NCBI GenBank assembly: GCA_011523115.1
Contig: WTHO01000078.1
Location: forward strand, 1-6,069
Length of the DNA stretch: 6,069 nucleotides
Reading direction: 5' to 3'
Source of the DNA: Halieaceae bacterium
GTDB taxonomy: Bacteria > Pseudomonadota > Gammaproteobacteria > Pseudomonadales > Halieaceae
Shown here: positions 1-6,069 of the stretch, piece by piece
Position numbering within the stretch: position 1 is the first letter of the stretch
How the letters are laid out: each line of letters begins with the position of its first letter
Made by a program: the position numbers and the translations under genes
Notes under the pieces: model-generated
Databases searched by the model: none
What the model was told of the DNA's origin: nothing
The model's input: the letters and a program-made list of their open reading frames with translations, nothing else

Positions 1-1287
1 ATTGAAGGTGAGATTCGCGATGACCAGGGTATCAGCCTGCACAATCCGGACACGGATGTGTTCATGAACTATACCCTGGCTGGTGCCTACGATTCGAATA
101 TTGCTCTCCTGTTGACGGTAGGCGACGGTCGTGAGGCGGCCTATGAGCGCATGGCGGAGGTACTGCGAGTCACCCGGCTAAGGGGTAAAGATCTGGCGAC
201 CAACCTGGCGTTCCATTACGGATTGGTTCATTGGTTTTTGGGCCGCAATGTCAACGCCCGCCCGACGACACAATTCATCGTGCCTTACCTGACCTCAGTG
301 GGTGAGTTGGCGCAGGAGGCCGGTCGGGTTGATGTAGACGTCGCATGGCGGTTGCTTTGCGCGGCGCGTCTCAGCGATGCGGGCGCCGCTGAGCAGGACC
401 TGCAAAAGGTGCTGGCTGCTAAACAGAGCCTGCTTACTCGGCCCATCAAGCAATTGATGGCCTCTCCGCACCTTCTTTCTGGCTGGTTGAGTGTTAACCA
501 GCGGGCATTCCGATTTGAAAACGAGCACTTTTATTGGGCGGAGAACCCCATCGATGTGCTGTCTGACACCTATCACTTCCTGCAACTGGACTGGAACTCG
601 TTTGAGCCTGCGGCCAATATGATCTGGGACCATGATCAGCAAATTCTCTCAGAGGCGGAGGATTTTTATGCGGAGCTCGCGAATCGCTATGAGTGTGATG
701 ACTGGTCATCACTCTGCGAAATGCTGTCCGGTGCGTCACCGGCAGGTACCGACGCGAAGCGTTGGGCCGCGATTCAGGCAGCTCACGCAGGATTTCAGGC
801 GGGCACAGAGATTCTGGAGCTGTTGCCTGCGATGGCGAGGTTCACTGGCTTCTACGATTTGTCAGTGAATGCGGATATGAGCATTTCTTTTCCTGAGCGG
901 TTGCTAGACAGCGATCACCAGAAAGCGATGGCAAAAGCGCTGGCGCCACCTCCCGTCGCCAAGTCAGACGAGATCGTTGCCGAGAGTGGCGGCATGTTCT
1001 ACGGCCGAGAAGCACCTGATGCGCCCTTGTATGTTGAGGCGGGTCAGCACTTTGACGCGGGTGAACCCCTATACATTGTTGAAGTCATGAAAATGTTTAA
1101 TAAGGTGGTGGCGCCCTTCGCTGGGACCATTGACGAGGTATTGGTCGAGGGTGACGGGATCATCATCGCCAAAGGGCAGCCATTGTTTAAAGTCACCCCC
1201 GACGAGAAGGTTGAAGTGCTATCCGATGACGAGTTAGCCGCTCGGCAGCGCGAGCATACCGCTGAGCTCGTCAAGCTTTTTATTTAA
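1..1287 (+). CDS. Acyl-CoA (probably propionyl-CoA) carboxylase subunit: biotin carboxylase C-terminus plus biotin carrier domain, 5' partial
   Basis: The reading frame is open from base 1, so this is the last 428 residues of a longer protein. A GTG at 58 is only an internal codon. Fragment residues 1-100 resemble the C-terminal part of a biotin carboxylase: a YDSNIALLLTVG stretch stands where the family has YD-x-x-IAKL, followed by REAAYERM and a conserved TN. Residues 100-315 are mostly helical-looking and not recognised. Residues 328-397 form a biotinyl domain with the attachment motif EVMKMF, whose lysine is residue 364 (bases 1090-1092). A charged tail of about 30 residues follows. In this family, ATP-dependent carboxylation of biotin is followed by transfer to an acyl-CoA by a separate beta subunit, which is not seen here. 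The epimerase and mutase downstream point to propionyl-CoA as substrate, which is inference. Acetyl-CoA or another acyl-CoA remains possible. Confidence 0.85.
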   Translation: MEGEIRDDQGISLHNPDTDVFMNYTLAGAYDSNIALLLTVGDGREAAYERMAEVLRVTRLRGKDLATNLAFHYGLVHWFLGRNVNARPTTQFIVPYLTSVGELAQEAGRVDVDVAWRLLCAARLSDAGAAEQDLQKVLAAKQSLLTRPIKQLMASPHLLSGWLSVNQRAFRFENEHFYWAENPIDVLSDTYHFLQLDWNSFEPAANMIWDHDQQILSEAEDFYAELANRYECDDWSSLCEMLSGASPAGTDAKRWAAIQAAHAGFQAGTEILELLPAMARFTGFYDLSVNADMSISFPERLLDSDHQKAMAKALAPPPVAKSDEIVAESGGMFYGREAPDAPLYVEAGQHFDAGEPLYIVEVMKMFNKVVAPFAGTIDEVLVEGDGIIIAKGQPLFKVTPDEKVEVLSDDELAARQREHTAELVKLFI

Positions 1288-1301
1288 GTCACCGACTGTG
1301 C

Positions 1302-1305
1302 AGGA
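1302..1305 (+). promoter_or_regulatory. Ribosome binding site candidate for the epimerase
   Basis: AGGA lies 10 bases before the ATG at 1316, inside the 28-base gap after the carboxylase stop. The match is short and the spacing slightly long, but it is the only purine-rich candidate in the gap. The gap is too short to hold an obvious promoter or terminator, which supports cotranscription with the carboxylase. Confidence 0.45.
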
Positions 1306-1315
1306 TCAATAACTC

Positions 1316-1729
1316 ATGATTACCGCTCTGGATCATATTGCCATTGCCGTGCCCGACCTTGAGCGCGCTGTCGCCCGATTTTTAGAGGACTTCGGGCTTC
1401 AGCACGACGGCAATGAGGTCGTTGACGCCGCTCAAACGACGACGGCTTTCTTCAGTGTGCCACCGACTCATATTGAGTTGGTCCACCCGCTCAATGGCGG
1501 CGGACCGATTGCCACCTACCTTGAGAAGCGCGGTGGCGGTTTACATCACCTCTGTTTTAGGACGGATGATATTGACGCTGATGTCGCGAGGCTCCGAGAG
1601 AAGGGTTACCAGTTCACCAGCGATGCGCCAACGCCCGGCGCACACGGTTCTCGGGTGATCTTCATTCACCCCAAGAGCTGTGACGGGGTGCTAATTGAGC
1701 TCTCGCAACCAGCGGAGGCTCATTCATGA
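1316..1729 (+). CDS. mce: Methylmalonyl-CoA epimerase
   Basis: This 137-residue protein of the vicinal-oxygen-chelate (glyoxalase-like) fold interconverts (S)- and (R)-methylmalonyl-CoA, supplying the isomer used by the mutase. It opens with [12 protein letters not shown]. Likely metal ligands, placed by family pattern, are His7, Glu54 (in HIELVHPL), His77 or His78 (in GGGLHHLCF) and Glu128 (in VLIEL). The sequence [16 protein letters not shown] near the end is typical of the family, and the length is normal. The ATG at 1316 puts the first conserved block at residues 5-15, leaving no room for a later start. The stop overlaps the mutase start as ATGA (1726-1729), indicating translational coupling. 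No key residue appears to be missing. Confidence 0.95.
   Translation: MITALDHIAIAVPDLERAVARFLEDFGLQHDGNEVVDAAQTTTAFFSVPPTHIELVHPLNGGGPIATYLEKRGGGLHHLCFRTDDIDADVARLREKGYQFTSDAPTPGAHGSRVIFIHPKSCDGVLIELSQPAEAHS
1714..1718 (+). promoter_or_regulatory. Strong ribosome binding site of the mutase
   Basis: GGAGG sits 7 bases before the ATG at 1726, inside the last codons of the epimerase gene. It is the best Shine-Dalgarno match among the gene starts in this window. It fixes the mutase start, even though that start overlaps the preceding stop by four bases. Confidence 0.85.
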
Positions 1730-3873
1730 GTGTCTATGACCCTGACTCGGCGAACCTGACGACCTGGAGCGCTCTTGTTGAAAAGCAGAGCAAAGGCCTT
1801 AGTCCAGACGATTTCACCTGGCACACGCCAGAGGGGATCCCCCTCAAAACGCTGTACACCGCTGAAGATACCGAGCAATTGCCCTATACCAATACGATGC
1901 CTGGGCTCTCCCCCTATATTCGGGGACCGCAGTCCACCATGTATGCAGGGCGACGCTGGACCATCAGACAATATGCAGGCTTTTCGACGGCAGAAGCATC
2001 CAATGCGTTCTACCGAAAGTCACTGGCTGCGGGCGGGCAAGGTATTTCCGTCGCATTTGATCTGGCAACCCACCGAGGTTACGACTCGGATCATCCCCGC
2101 GTTTCAGGGGATGTCGGCAAGGCTGGCGTCGCGGTTGATTCAGTCGAGGATATGAAGATTCTGTTCGACGGGATTCCGCTGGACCAGGTGTCAGTATCAA
2201 TGACCATGAACGGGGCGGTATTACCCGTTTTAGCTGGCTATATCGTTGCCGCGGAGGAGCAAGGCGTCGATCAAAGCGCGCTGTCAGGCACTATTCAGAA
2301 TGACATTCTGAAGGAGTTTATGGTCCGCAACACCTATATTTATCCGCCTGCTCCGAGCATGCGGATTATCGGGGACATCATCGCTCATTGTTCCGCGCAT
2401 CTGCCGAAATTCAACACCATCTCCATTTCTGGCTATCACATGCAAGAGGCGGGTGCCAACGCGGCGCTTGAGCTGGCCTATACCCTCGCCGATGGGAAGG
2501 AATATATTCAAACGGCGATTGCCGCTGGTCTCGAGATCGATGACTTTGCGCCACGCCTCAGCTTCTTCTGGGGTATTGGCATGAACTTCTATATGGAAAT
2601 CGCGAAGATGAGGGCTGCCCGACTGCTGTGGGCAGAGATCGTCGAGGCATTCGGGCCAGCAAACCCCAAGAGCGGCATGCTCCGCACTCATTGCCAGACC
2701 TCGGGTTGGTCTCTGACTGAGCAAGACCCCTACAACAATATCGTCCGCACCACGATTGAGGCGATGGCCGCGGTCTTTGGTGGGACACAGTCTCTGCACA
2801 CCAATGCTTTGGACGAGGCAATCGCATTGCCATCCGATTTTGCTGCCCGCATCGCTCGTAACACCCAGCTGATATTGCAAGAGGAGACGGGCATCGGACA
2901 GGTAGTGGACCCCTGGGGGGGCTCCTACATGATGGAGCATCTGACGCACGATATGGCCAATAAAGCGCGGGAGCTGATGGCAGAGATCGATGAGCTCGGT
3001 GGCATGGCTAAGGCGATAGAGAGCGGCATACCCAAGTTGCGGATTGAAGAAGCGGCAGCGAAAAAACAAGCCCGCATTGACCGTGGCGAGGATGTCATTG
3101 TCGGCGTCAATAAGTTTCAAATCGATCAGCAAGACGAGGTCGATATTCTTGAAATCGATAACGAACAAGTCAGGGATGCGCAGCTGGCCCGGTTGGCGAC
3201 TATTCGCGAATCGAGAGATGATTCGAGGGTTTCTGCGGCGCTGTCTGCCTTAACCGCAGCCGCAGAATCTGGGCAGGGGAATTTACTCTCTCTCGCCATT
3301 GAGGCGACGCGCGCCAGAGCAACGGTGGGGGAGATCTCAGACGCGTTAGAGCAGGTCTACGGTCGCTTCGTGGCCAATGCACAGACGGTGTCCGGCATCT
3401 ATGGTGCAGCTTACGCGGATGATGCCGAATGGGGGGGGATTGCGATGGATATTGATGCCTTTGTTGAAAAACATGGCCGCCGCCCCCGGATGTTGGTCGC
3501 TAAAATGGGGCAGGATGGGCATGATCGCGGCGCAAAGGTGGTCGCGACCGCTTTTGCCGACGTGGGATTCGATGTCGATCTCTCTCCGATGTTCTCAACG
3601 CCCGAAGAGGTGGCCCGGCAAGCCATAGAGAATGACGTGCACGTTGTGGGGGCATCCAGTCTGGCGGCAGGTCACAAGACGCTTGTGCCCCAGCTGATTG
3701 ATGCGCTCCGCGAGCAGGGTGCGGACGATGTCATAGTGATCGCTGGCGGCGTTATTCCCCAACAGGACTACGGGTTTCTGGAGGAGCGGGGTGTCGCCTT
3801 GATTTTTGGCCCGGGTACGCCGATCCCGGACGCAGCCCGCAAAGTACTCGATGCCATCAACGCCATCAGCTGA
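1726..3873 (+). CDS. scpA: Methylmalonyl-CoA mutase, single-chain, adenosylcobalamin-dependent
   Basis: This 715-residue cytoplasmic enzyme rearranges (R)-methylmalonyl-CoA to succinyl-CoA. Residues about 35-560 form the substrate-binding barrel, with [46 protein letters not shown] and [17 protein letters not shown]. Residues about 585-715 form the B12-binding domain with the DGHDRG motif, where His599 is the lower axial cobalt ligand. By position, Tyr83, Arg201, His238, Lys593 and Asp597 match the Propionibacterium residues Tyr89, Arg207, His244, Lys604 and Asp608, as I recall them. The full set makes methylmalonyl-CoA, rather than isobutyryl-CoA or ethylmalonyl-CoA, the likely substrate. 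Having both domains in one chain fits the homodimeric Sbm/ScpA and human type, not the two-subunit alpha-beta type. Two substitutions (Gln69, Arg77) and a G8 tract are treated in the findings. The gene overlaps both neighbours, consistent with one operon. Confidence 0.97.
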   Translation: MSVYDPDSANLTTWSALVEKQSKGLSPDDFTWHTPEGIPLKTLYTAEDTEQLPYTNTMPGLSPYIRGPQSTMYAGRRWTIRQYAGFSTAEASNAFYRKSLAAGGQGISVAFDLATHRGYDSDHPRVSGDVGKAGVAVDSVEDMKILFDGIPLDQVSVSMTMNGAVLPVLAGYIVAAEEQGVDQSALSGTIQNDILKEFMVRNTYIYPPAPSMRIIGDIIAHCSAHLPKFNTISISGYHMQEAGANAALELAYTLADGKEYIQTAIAAGLEIDDFAPRLSFFWGIGMNFYMEIAKMRAARLLWAEIVEAFGPANPKSGMLRTHCQTSGWSLTEQDPYNNIVRTTIEAMAAVFGGTQSLHTNALDEAIALPSDFAARIARNTQLILQEETGIGQVVDPWGGSYMMEHLTHDMANKARELMAEIDELGGMAKAIESGIPKLRIEEAAAKKQARIDRGEDVIVGVNKFQIDQQDEVDILEIDNEQVRDAQLARLATIRESRDDSRVSAALSALTAAAESGQGNLLSLAIEATRARATVGEISDALEQVYGRFVANAQTVSGIYGAAYADDAEWGGIAMDIDAFVEKHGRRPRMLVAKMGQDGHDRGAKVVATAFADVGFDVDLSPMFSTPEEVARQAIENDVHVVGASSLAAGHKTLVPQLIDALREQGADDVIVIAGGVIPQQDYGFLEERGVALIFGPGTPIPDAARKVLDAINAIS
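3502..3864 (+). other. Cobalamin-binding domain of the mutase
   Basis: This part of the mutase gene encodes the Rossmann-like B12 domain, beginning after the GRRPRM segment. The DxHxxG signature is at 3514-3531, with the axial histidine codon at 3520-3522. Downstream ASSLAAGHK and AGGVIP match the conserved serine and glycine blocks that bind the nucleotide tail of base-off, His-on cobalamin in this family. Confidence 0.9.
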
Positions 3874-4825
3874 GGCCATTCTTACCGGTGACCGGCGCGC
3901 GCTGGCGAAGGCTATTACGCTGGTCGAGAGCCAACGACCTCAGGATGTGGAGACAGCGCAAACGCTATTGAAGTCGTTGCTTCCTCACACGGGCAACAGC
4001 ATTCGTATCGGCATTACTGGTGTGCCGGGCGTGGGAAAATCGACTTTTATCGAAGCCTTCGGGCAGCATGTGATCGAGCAGGGTCATCGTCTTGCGGTAT
4101 TGGCTGTCGACCCAAGTTCACCGGTGGCTGGTGGTTCCATTCTGGGTGACAAAACTCGGATGGAGGCACTATCCCGAGAGGAGGCTGCATTCATCAGGCC
4201 TTCGCCAGCGGGTCGGGCACTGGGTGGCGTGGCGTTCAAAACGCGGGAGTCGCTGCTGCTCTGTGAGGCGGCAGGTTTCGATATTATTCTTGTTGAGACC
4301 GTAGGGGTTGGGCAGTCGGAACATCAAGTAGCCGGGATGGTCGATTTTTTTCTGCTGCTGATGTTGCCAGGTGGTGGCGACGAGCTGCAGGGTATAAAAA
4401 AGGGAATCCTCGAACTCGCTGACGCGATTGTGGTGAATAAAGCTGACGGCTCCAGCGAGTCTCTGGCGCGGACAACCCAGCAACATTATCGTTCTGCAAT
4501 GTCCCTACTCAGGCACGACGATTTCTGGGAGCCCAAGGTGATGACCTGCTCTGCGCTGCAAAGGCAGGGTATTGAAGAGATTTGGAAGATGATCTCCGAA
4601 TACGCCGATGCCAGCCGCGCTGATGGCGCGTTTGACGAGATTCGTGCTGAGCAGAATCTCTCTTGGATGCGGCAGCTCGTTGACGAATTACTCCGCGACC
4701 AGCTTGCGAAACACCCGAGGGTGAGAGAGGCGTTGCCGACTGTCGAGGCCGATGTGCGTTCTGCGGCTCAAACGCCGCTCGCTGCTGCGCAGGCGATTCT
4801 GGCCCTGTCCTCAGAGCCGCAGTAG
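3851..4825 (+). CDS. meaB: MeaB/ArgK-type GTPase, methylmalonyl-CoA mutase chaperone
   Basis: This 324-residue G3E-family P-loop GTPase gates adenosylcobalamin loading onto the mutase and protects it from inactivation. Visible motifs are the Walker [10 protein letters not shown] at residues 57-65, VDPSSP at 86-91, [11 protein letters not shown] at 94-104, the Walker B/switch stretch ETVGVGQSE at 149-157, and the guanine-specificity motif NKAD at 196-199. A helical C-terminal dimerisation region follows. The length is normal for the family. I chose the ATG at 3851 because the conserved [18 protein letters not shown] stretch begins at residue 9. A TTG at 3806 would add 15 unlikely residues read from inside the mutase gene. 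The start lies 23 bases inside the mutase gene with no good Shine-Dalgarno site, so it probably depends on translational coupling. The old name ArgK (arginine transport kinase) should not be read as a function. Confidence 0.95.
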   Translation: MPSTPSAEAILTGDRRALAKAITLVESQRPQDVETAQTLLKSLLPHTGNSIRIGITGVPGVGKSTFIEAFGQHVIEQGHRLAVLAVDPSSPVAGGSILGDKTRMEALSREEAAFIRPSPAGRALGGVAFKTRESLLLCEAAGFDIILVETVGVGQSEHQVAGMVDFFLLLMLPGGGDELQGIKKGILELADAIVVNKADGSSESLARTTQQHYRSAMSLLRHDDFWEPKVMTCSALQRQGIEEIWKMISEYADASRADGAFDEIRAEQNLSWMRQLVDELLRDQLAKHPRVREALPTVEADVRSAAQTPLAAAQAILALSSEPQ

Positions 4826-4838
4826 CGCTGGCCGCAGC

Positions 4839-6069
4839 GTGAGTGCCAAAAAGAGTATTCAATCTGGCTACGGTTTAGGGGAGTCTTGGGGGATTATCGA
4901 CAGGATCGGAATCCTTCCTTGTTACGACACCGAAAACATGCGTCAGCTAGACCGGCGCTCCGCTTCAGCACAAGGCCTATCAGAATATGAATTGATGATT
5001 AAAGCCGGCGAGGCGGCGTTTCGGGCGCTATCAGAAAAGTGGCCCGAAGCGGCGACCTTGGCTGTATTGTGCGGCAGGGGTAATAACGGTGGCGACGGTT
5101 GGGTGGTCGCGCGCCTCGCGCTGGAGGCGGGTCTTGCTTGTGATGTTTACGTGACAGGCGACCCGTCTGACATCACAGGTTCGGCTCAATGCGCCCATGC
5201 TCGGTGGGCGGCAGTGTCGGGCACCGCACCCCGGCCAATCAGTGCGCTGTTTTCTACCGATGTCGCGCTGGACCAATACGATTTGATTGTTGATGCGCTG
5301 GTGGGTATTGGTATGACTCATCGGCCCCGACCCGAATTTGAAGACTGGATTGCCGCTCTTGCCGATGCTCAGTCACCCATCATGTCACTGGATATTCCAA
5401 GCGGCCTGAGTGCTGATGGAGGGCCTTCCTTTGGTGCAGCAATCCGCGCAGATCTCACAATGACATTTATCGCGCCGAAACCTGTCCTGCTGACGGGGCC
5501 CAGACTTGATCATGTTGGGGACCTGATCATCGATCCACTGGATACGCCGCCATCGACATACAGGGAAATAACCCCCGTTGCGCTTGCGCTCCGCAACGAG
5601 CAATCGGGTTGGTTACCGGTTCGCTCCCGAATAGCCCATAAAGGGTCTTTTGGGCATGTCCTCGTTATCGGGGGTGACACGGGCATGGGTGGCGCCGCAC
5701 TGCTGGCCGCGGCGGGGGCGCTTCGGGGAGGCGCCGGATTAGTCTCCCTCGCTACGCGGCAATGTCACGTCACAGCCGCCCTCTCGCGACATCCTGAGGT
5801 CATGGTGCGGGGCATTGAGGATCCCTCGACCCTGCAGGATCTGCTAACCGGAAAGGATGTCATCGTGATCGGCCCTGGCTTGGGTCAGAGTGTATGGGGT
5901 CAAACCTGCCTTGAGCTCGCGCTGAAAACATCAGTGCCTGTGGTCTGCGACGCAGACGCTATCAACCTCATCGCCTCCGGCGTCGTCTCAGTTTCAGGTG
6001 CAGGCCCAAGGGTACTCACACCGCATCCGGGAGAGGCTGCCAGACTGGCCGGTTGTAAGGTCGCCGATA
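4839..6069 (+). CDS. nnr: Bifunctional NAD(P)H-hydrate epimerase / ADP-dependent (S)-NAD(P)H-hydrate dehydratase, 3' partial
   Basis: Nnr repairs NADHX and NADPHX: the N-terminal YjeF_N domain epimerises the R and S hydrates, and the C-terminal ribokinase-like domain dehydrates the S form using ADP. About 410 residues are present, and roughly the last 90 lie beyond the edge, including the expected NxxGD catalytic motif. Numbered from the GTG at 4839, the epimerase domain shows GRGNNGGDGW (N82-N83-G84-G85-D86-G87) and SLDIPSGL with Asp185. The dehydratase domain begins near HKGSFGHVLVIGG (His267), with GPGLG at 345-349, DADAIN at 371-376 and TPHPGE at 394-399. The start is uncertain. The conserved YDTENMRQLD segment lies upstream of and around the ATG at 4938, so that ATG is internal, and the GTG at 4839 is the only standard upstream start before meaB. 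The gene lies 13 bases after meaB. Confidence 0.93.
   Translation, partial: MSAKKSIQSGYGLGESWGIIDRIGILPCYDTENMRQLDRRSASAQGLSEYELMIKAGEAAFRALSEKWPEAATLAVLCGRGNNGGDGWVVARLALEAGLACDVYVTGDPSDITGSAQCAHARWAAVSGTAPRPISALFSTDVALDQYDLIVDALVGIGMTHRPRPEFEDWIAALADAQSPIMSLDIPSGLSADGGPSFGAAIRADLTMTFIAPKPVLLTGPRLDHVGDLIIDPLDTPPSTYREITPVALALRNEQSGWLPVRSRIAHKGSFGHVLVIGGDTGMGGAALLAAAGALRGGAGLVSLATRQCHVTAALSRHPEVMVRGIEDPSTLQDLLTGKDVIVIGPGLGQSVWGQTCLELALKTSVPVVCDADAINLIASGVVSVSGAGPRVLTPHPGEAARLAGCKVAD
4877..4883 (+). promoter_or_regulatory. Possible ribosome binding site for an alternative nnr start
   Basis: AGGGGAG is followed after nine bases by an in-frame ATT at 4893. Starting there would give a protein whose conserved block begins about eight residues in, close to what the family usually shows. 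ATT is a rare start codon, so the site is only a candidate. The GTG at 4839 has no comparable purine-rich site in front of it. Confidence 0.25.

Noticed and set aside
1288..1315. Possible cobalamin riboswitch or promoter ahead of the epimerase and B12-dependent mutase
   Set aside because: The gap is 28 bases, far too short for a riboswitch, and no -35/-10 pair is seen. Any such control would be upstream of the window.
2284..3168. A 294-codon open frame on the minus strand opposite the mutase
   Set aside because: It lies entirely antisense to a highly conserved gene. Its translation shows no recognisable domain and it reflects codon bias of the plus-strand gene.
3806..3850. TTG start at 3806 for meaB, giving a 339-residue protein
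   Set aside because: The added 15 residues are basic, not typical of the family, and read out of frame from the conserved C-terminus of the mutase. The ATG at 3851 fits MeaB length and the conserved N-terminal block.
4680..4710. TTGACG inside meaB as a -35 element of a promoter for nnr
   Set aside because: No acceptable -10 element follows at 16-18 bases, and the hexamer is explained by coding sequence.
4826..4839. Perfect inverted repeat CGCTG-GCCG-CAGCG straight after the meaB stop, considered as a terminator
   Set aside because: The stem is only five base pairs and no T-run follows. It also runs into the GTG start candidate of nnr. It could affect nnr translation slightly, but this cannot be supported.
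4902..4915. Small hairpin AGGAT-CGGA-ATCCT near the nnr start
   Set aside because: A five-pair stem of this kind is expected by chance, and it probably lies in coding sequence.

Overview
The window reads as one continuous plus-strand block from a bacterial chromosome, with moderately high GC. It holds four genes of the propionyl-CoA to succinyl-CoA route, followed by the start of a metabolite-repair gene. The proteins look proteobacterial, and I would guess a heterotrophic, perhaps marine, gammaproteobacterium. That guess rests on the mutase resembling the Sbm/ScpA type (from memory) and on the two-domain nnr gene. No sequence search was possible, so the taxonomy is inference.

Layout: (1) 1-1287, the 3' end of a biotin-dependent acyl-CoA carboxylase subunit. 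It carries the end of a biotin carboxylase domain, an unrecognised helical linker and a biotinyl domain. (2) 1316-1729, methylmalonyl-CoA epimerase. (3) 1726-3873, single-chain B12-dependent methylmalonyl-CoA mutase, overlapping the epimerase by 4 bases. (4) 3851-4825, the MeaB/ArgK-type GTPase that protects and reloads the mutase, overlapping it by 23 bases. (5) from about 4839 past the right edge, bifunctional NAD(P)HX epimerase/dehydratase (Nnr), cut at the 3' end.

The first four genes make a coherent pathway: carboxylation of propionyl-CoA to (S)-methylmalonyl-CoA, epimerisation to the (R) form, rearrangement to succinyl-CoA, and chaperone support of the mutase. The beta (carboxyltransferase) subunit is not in the window and presumably lies upstream. 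Nnr repairs hydrated NADH/NADPH and is not part of propionate metabolism, but it follows meaB with no visible terminator.

I found no tRNA, rRNA, CRISPR, mobile element or riboswitch, and no gene on the minus strand. The window is mostly ordinary. The points worth checking are the unusual architecture of the carboxylase fragment, a G8 tract plus internal start candidate ahead of the mutase's B12 domain, two substitutions near the mutase active site, and the unclear start of nnr.
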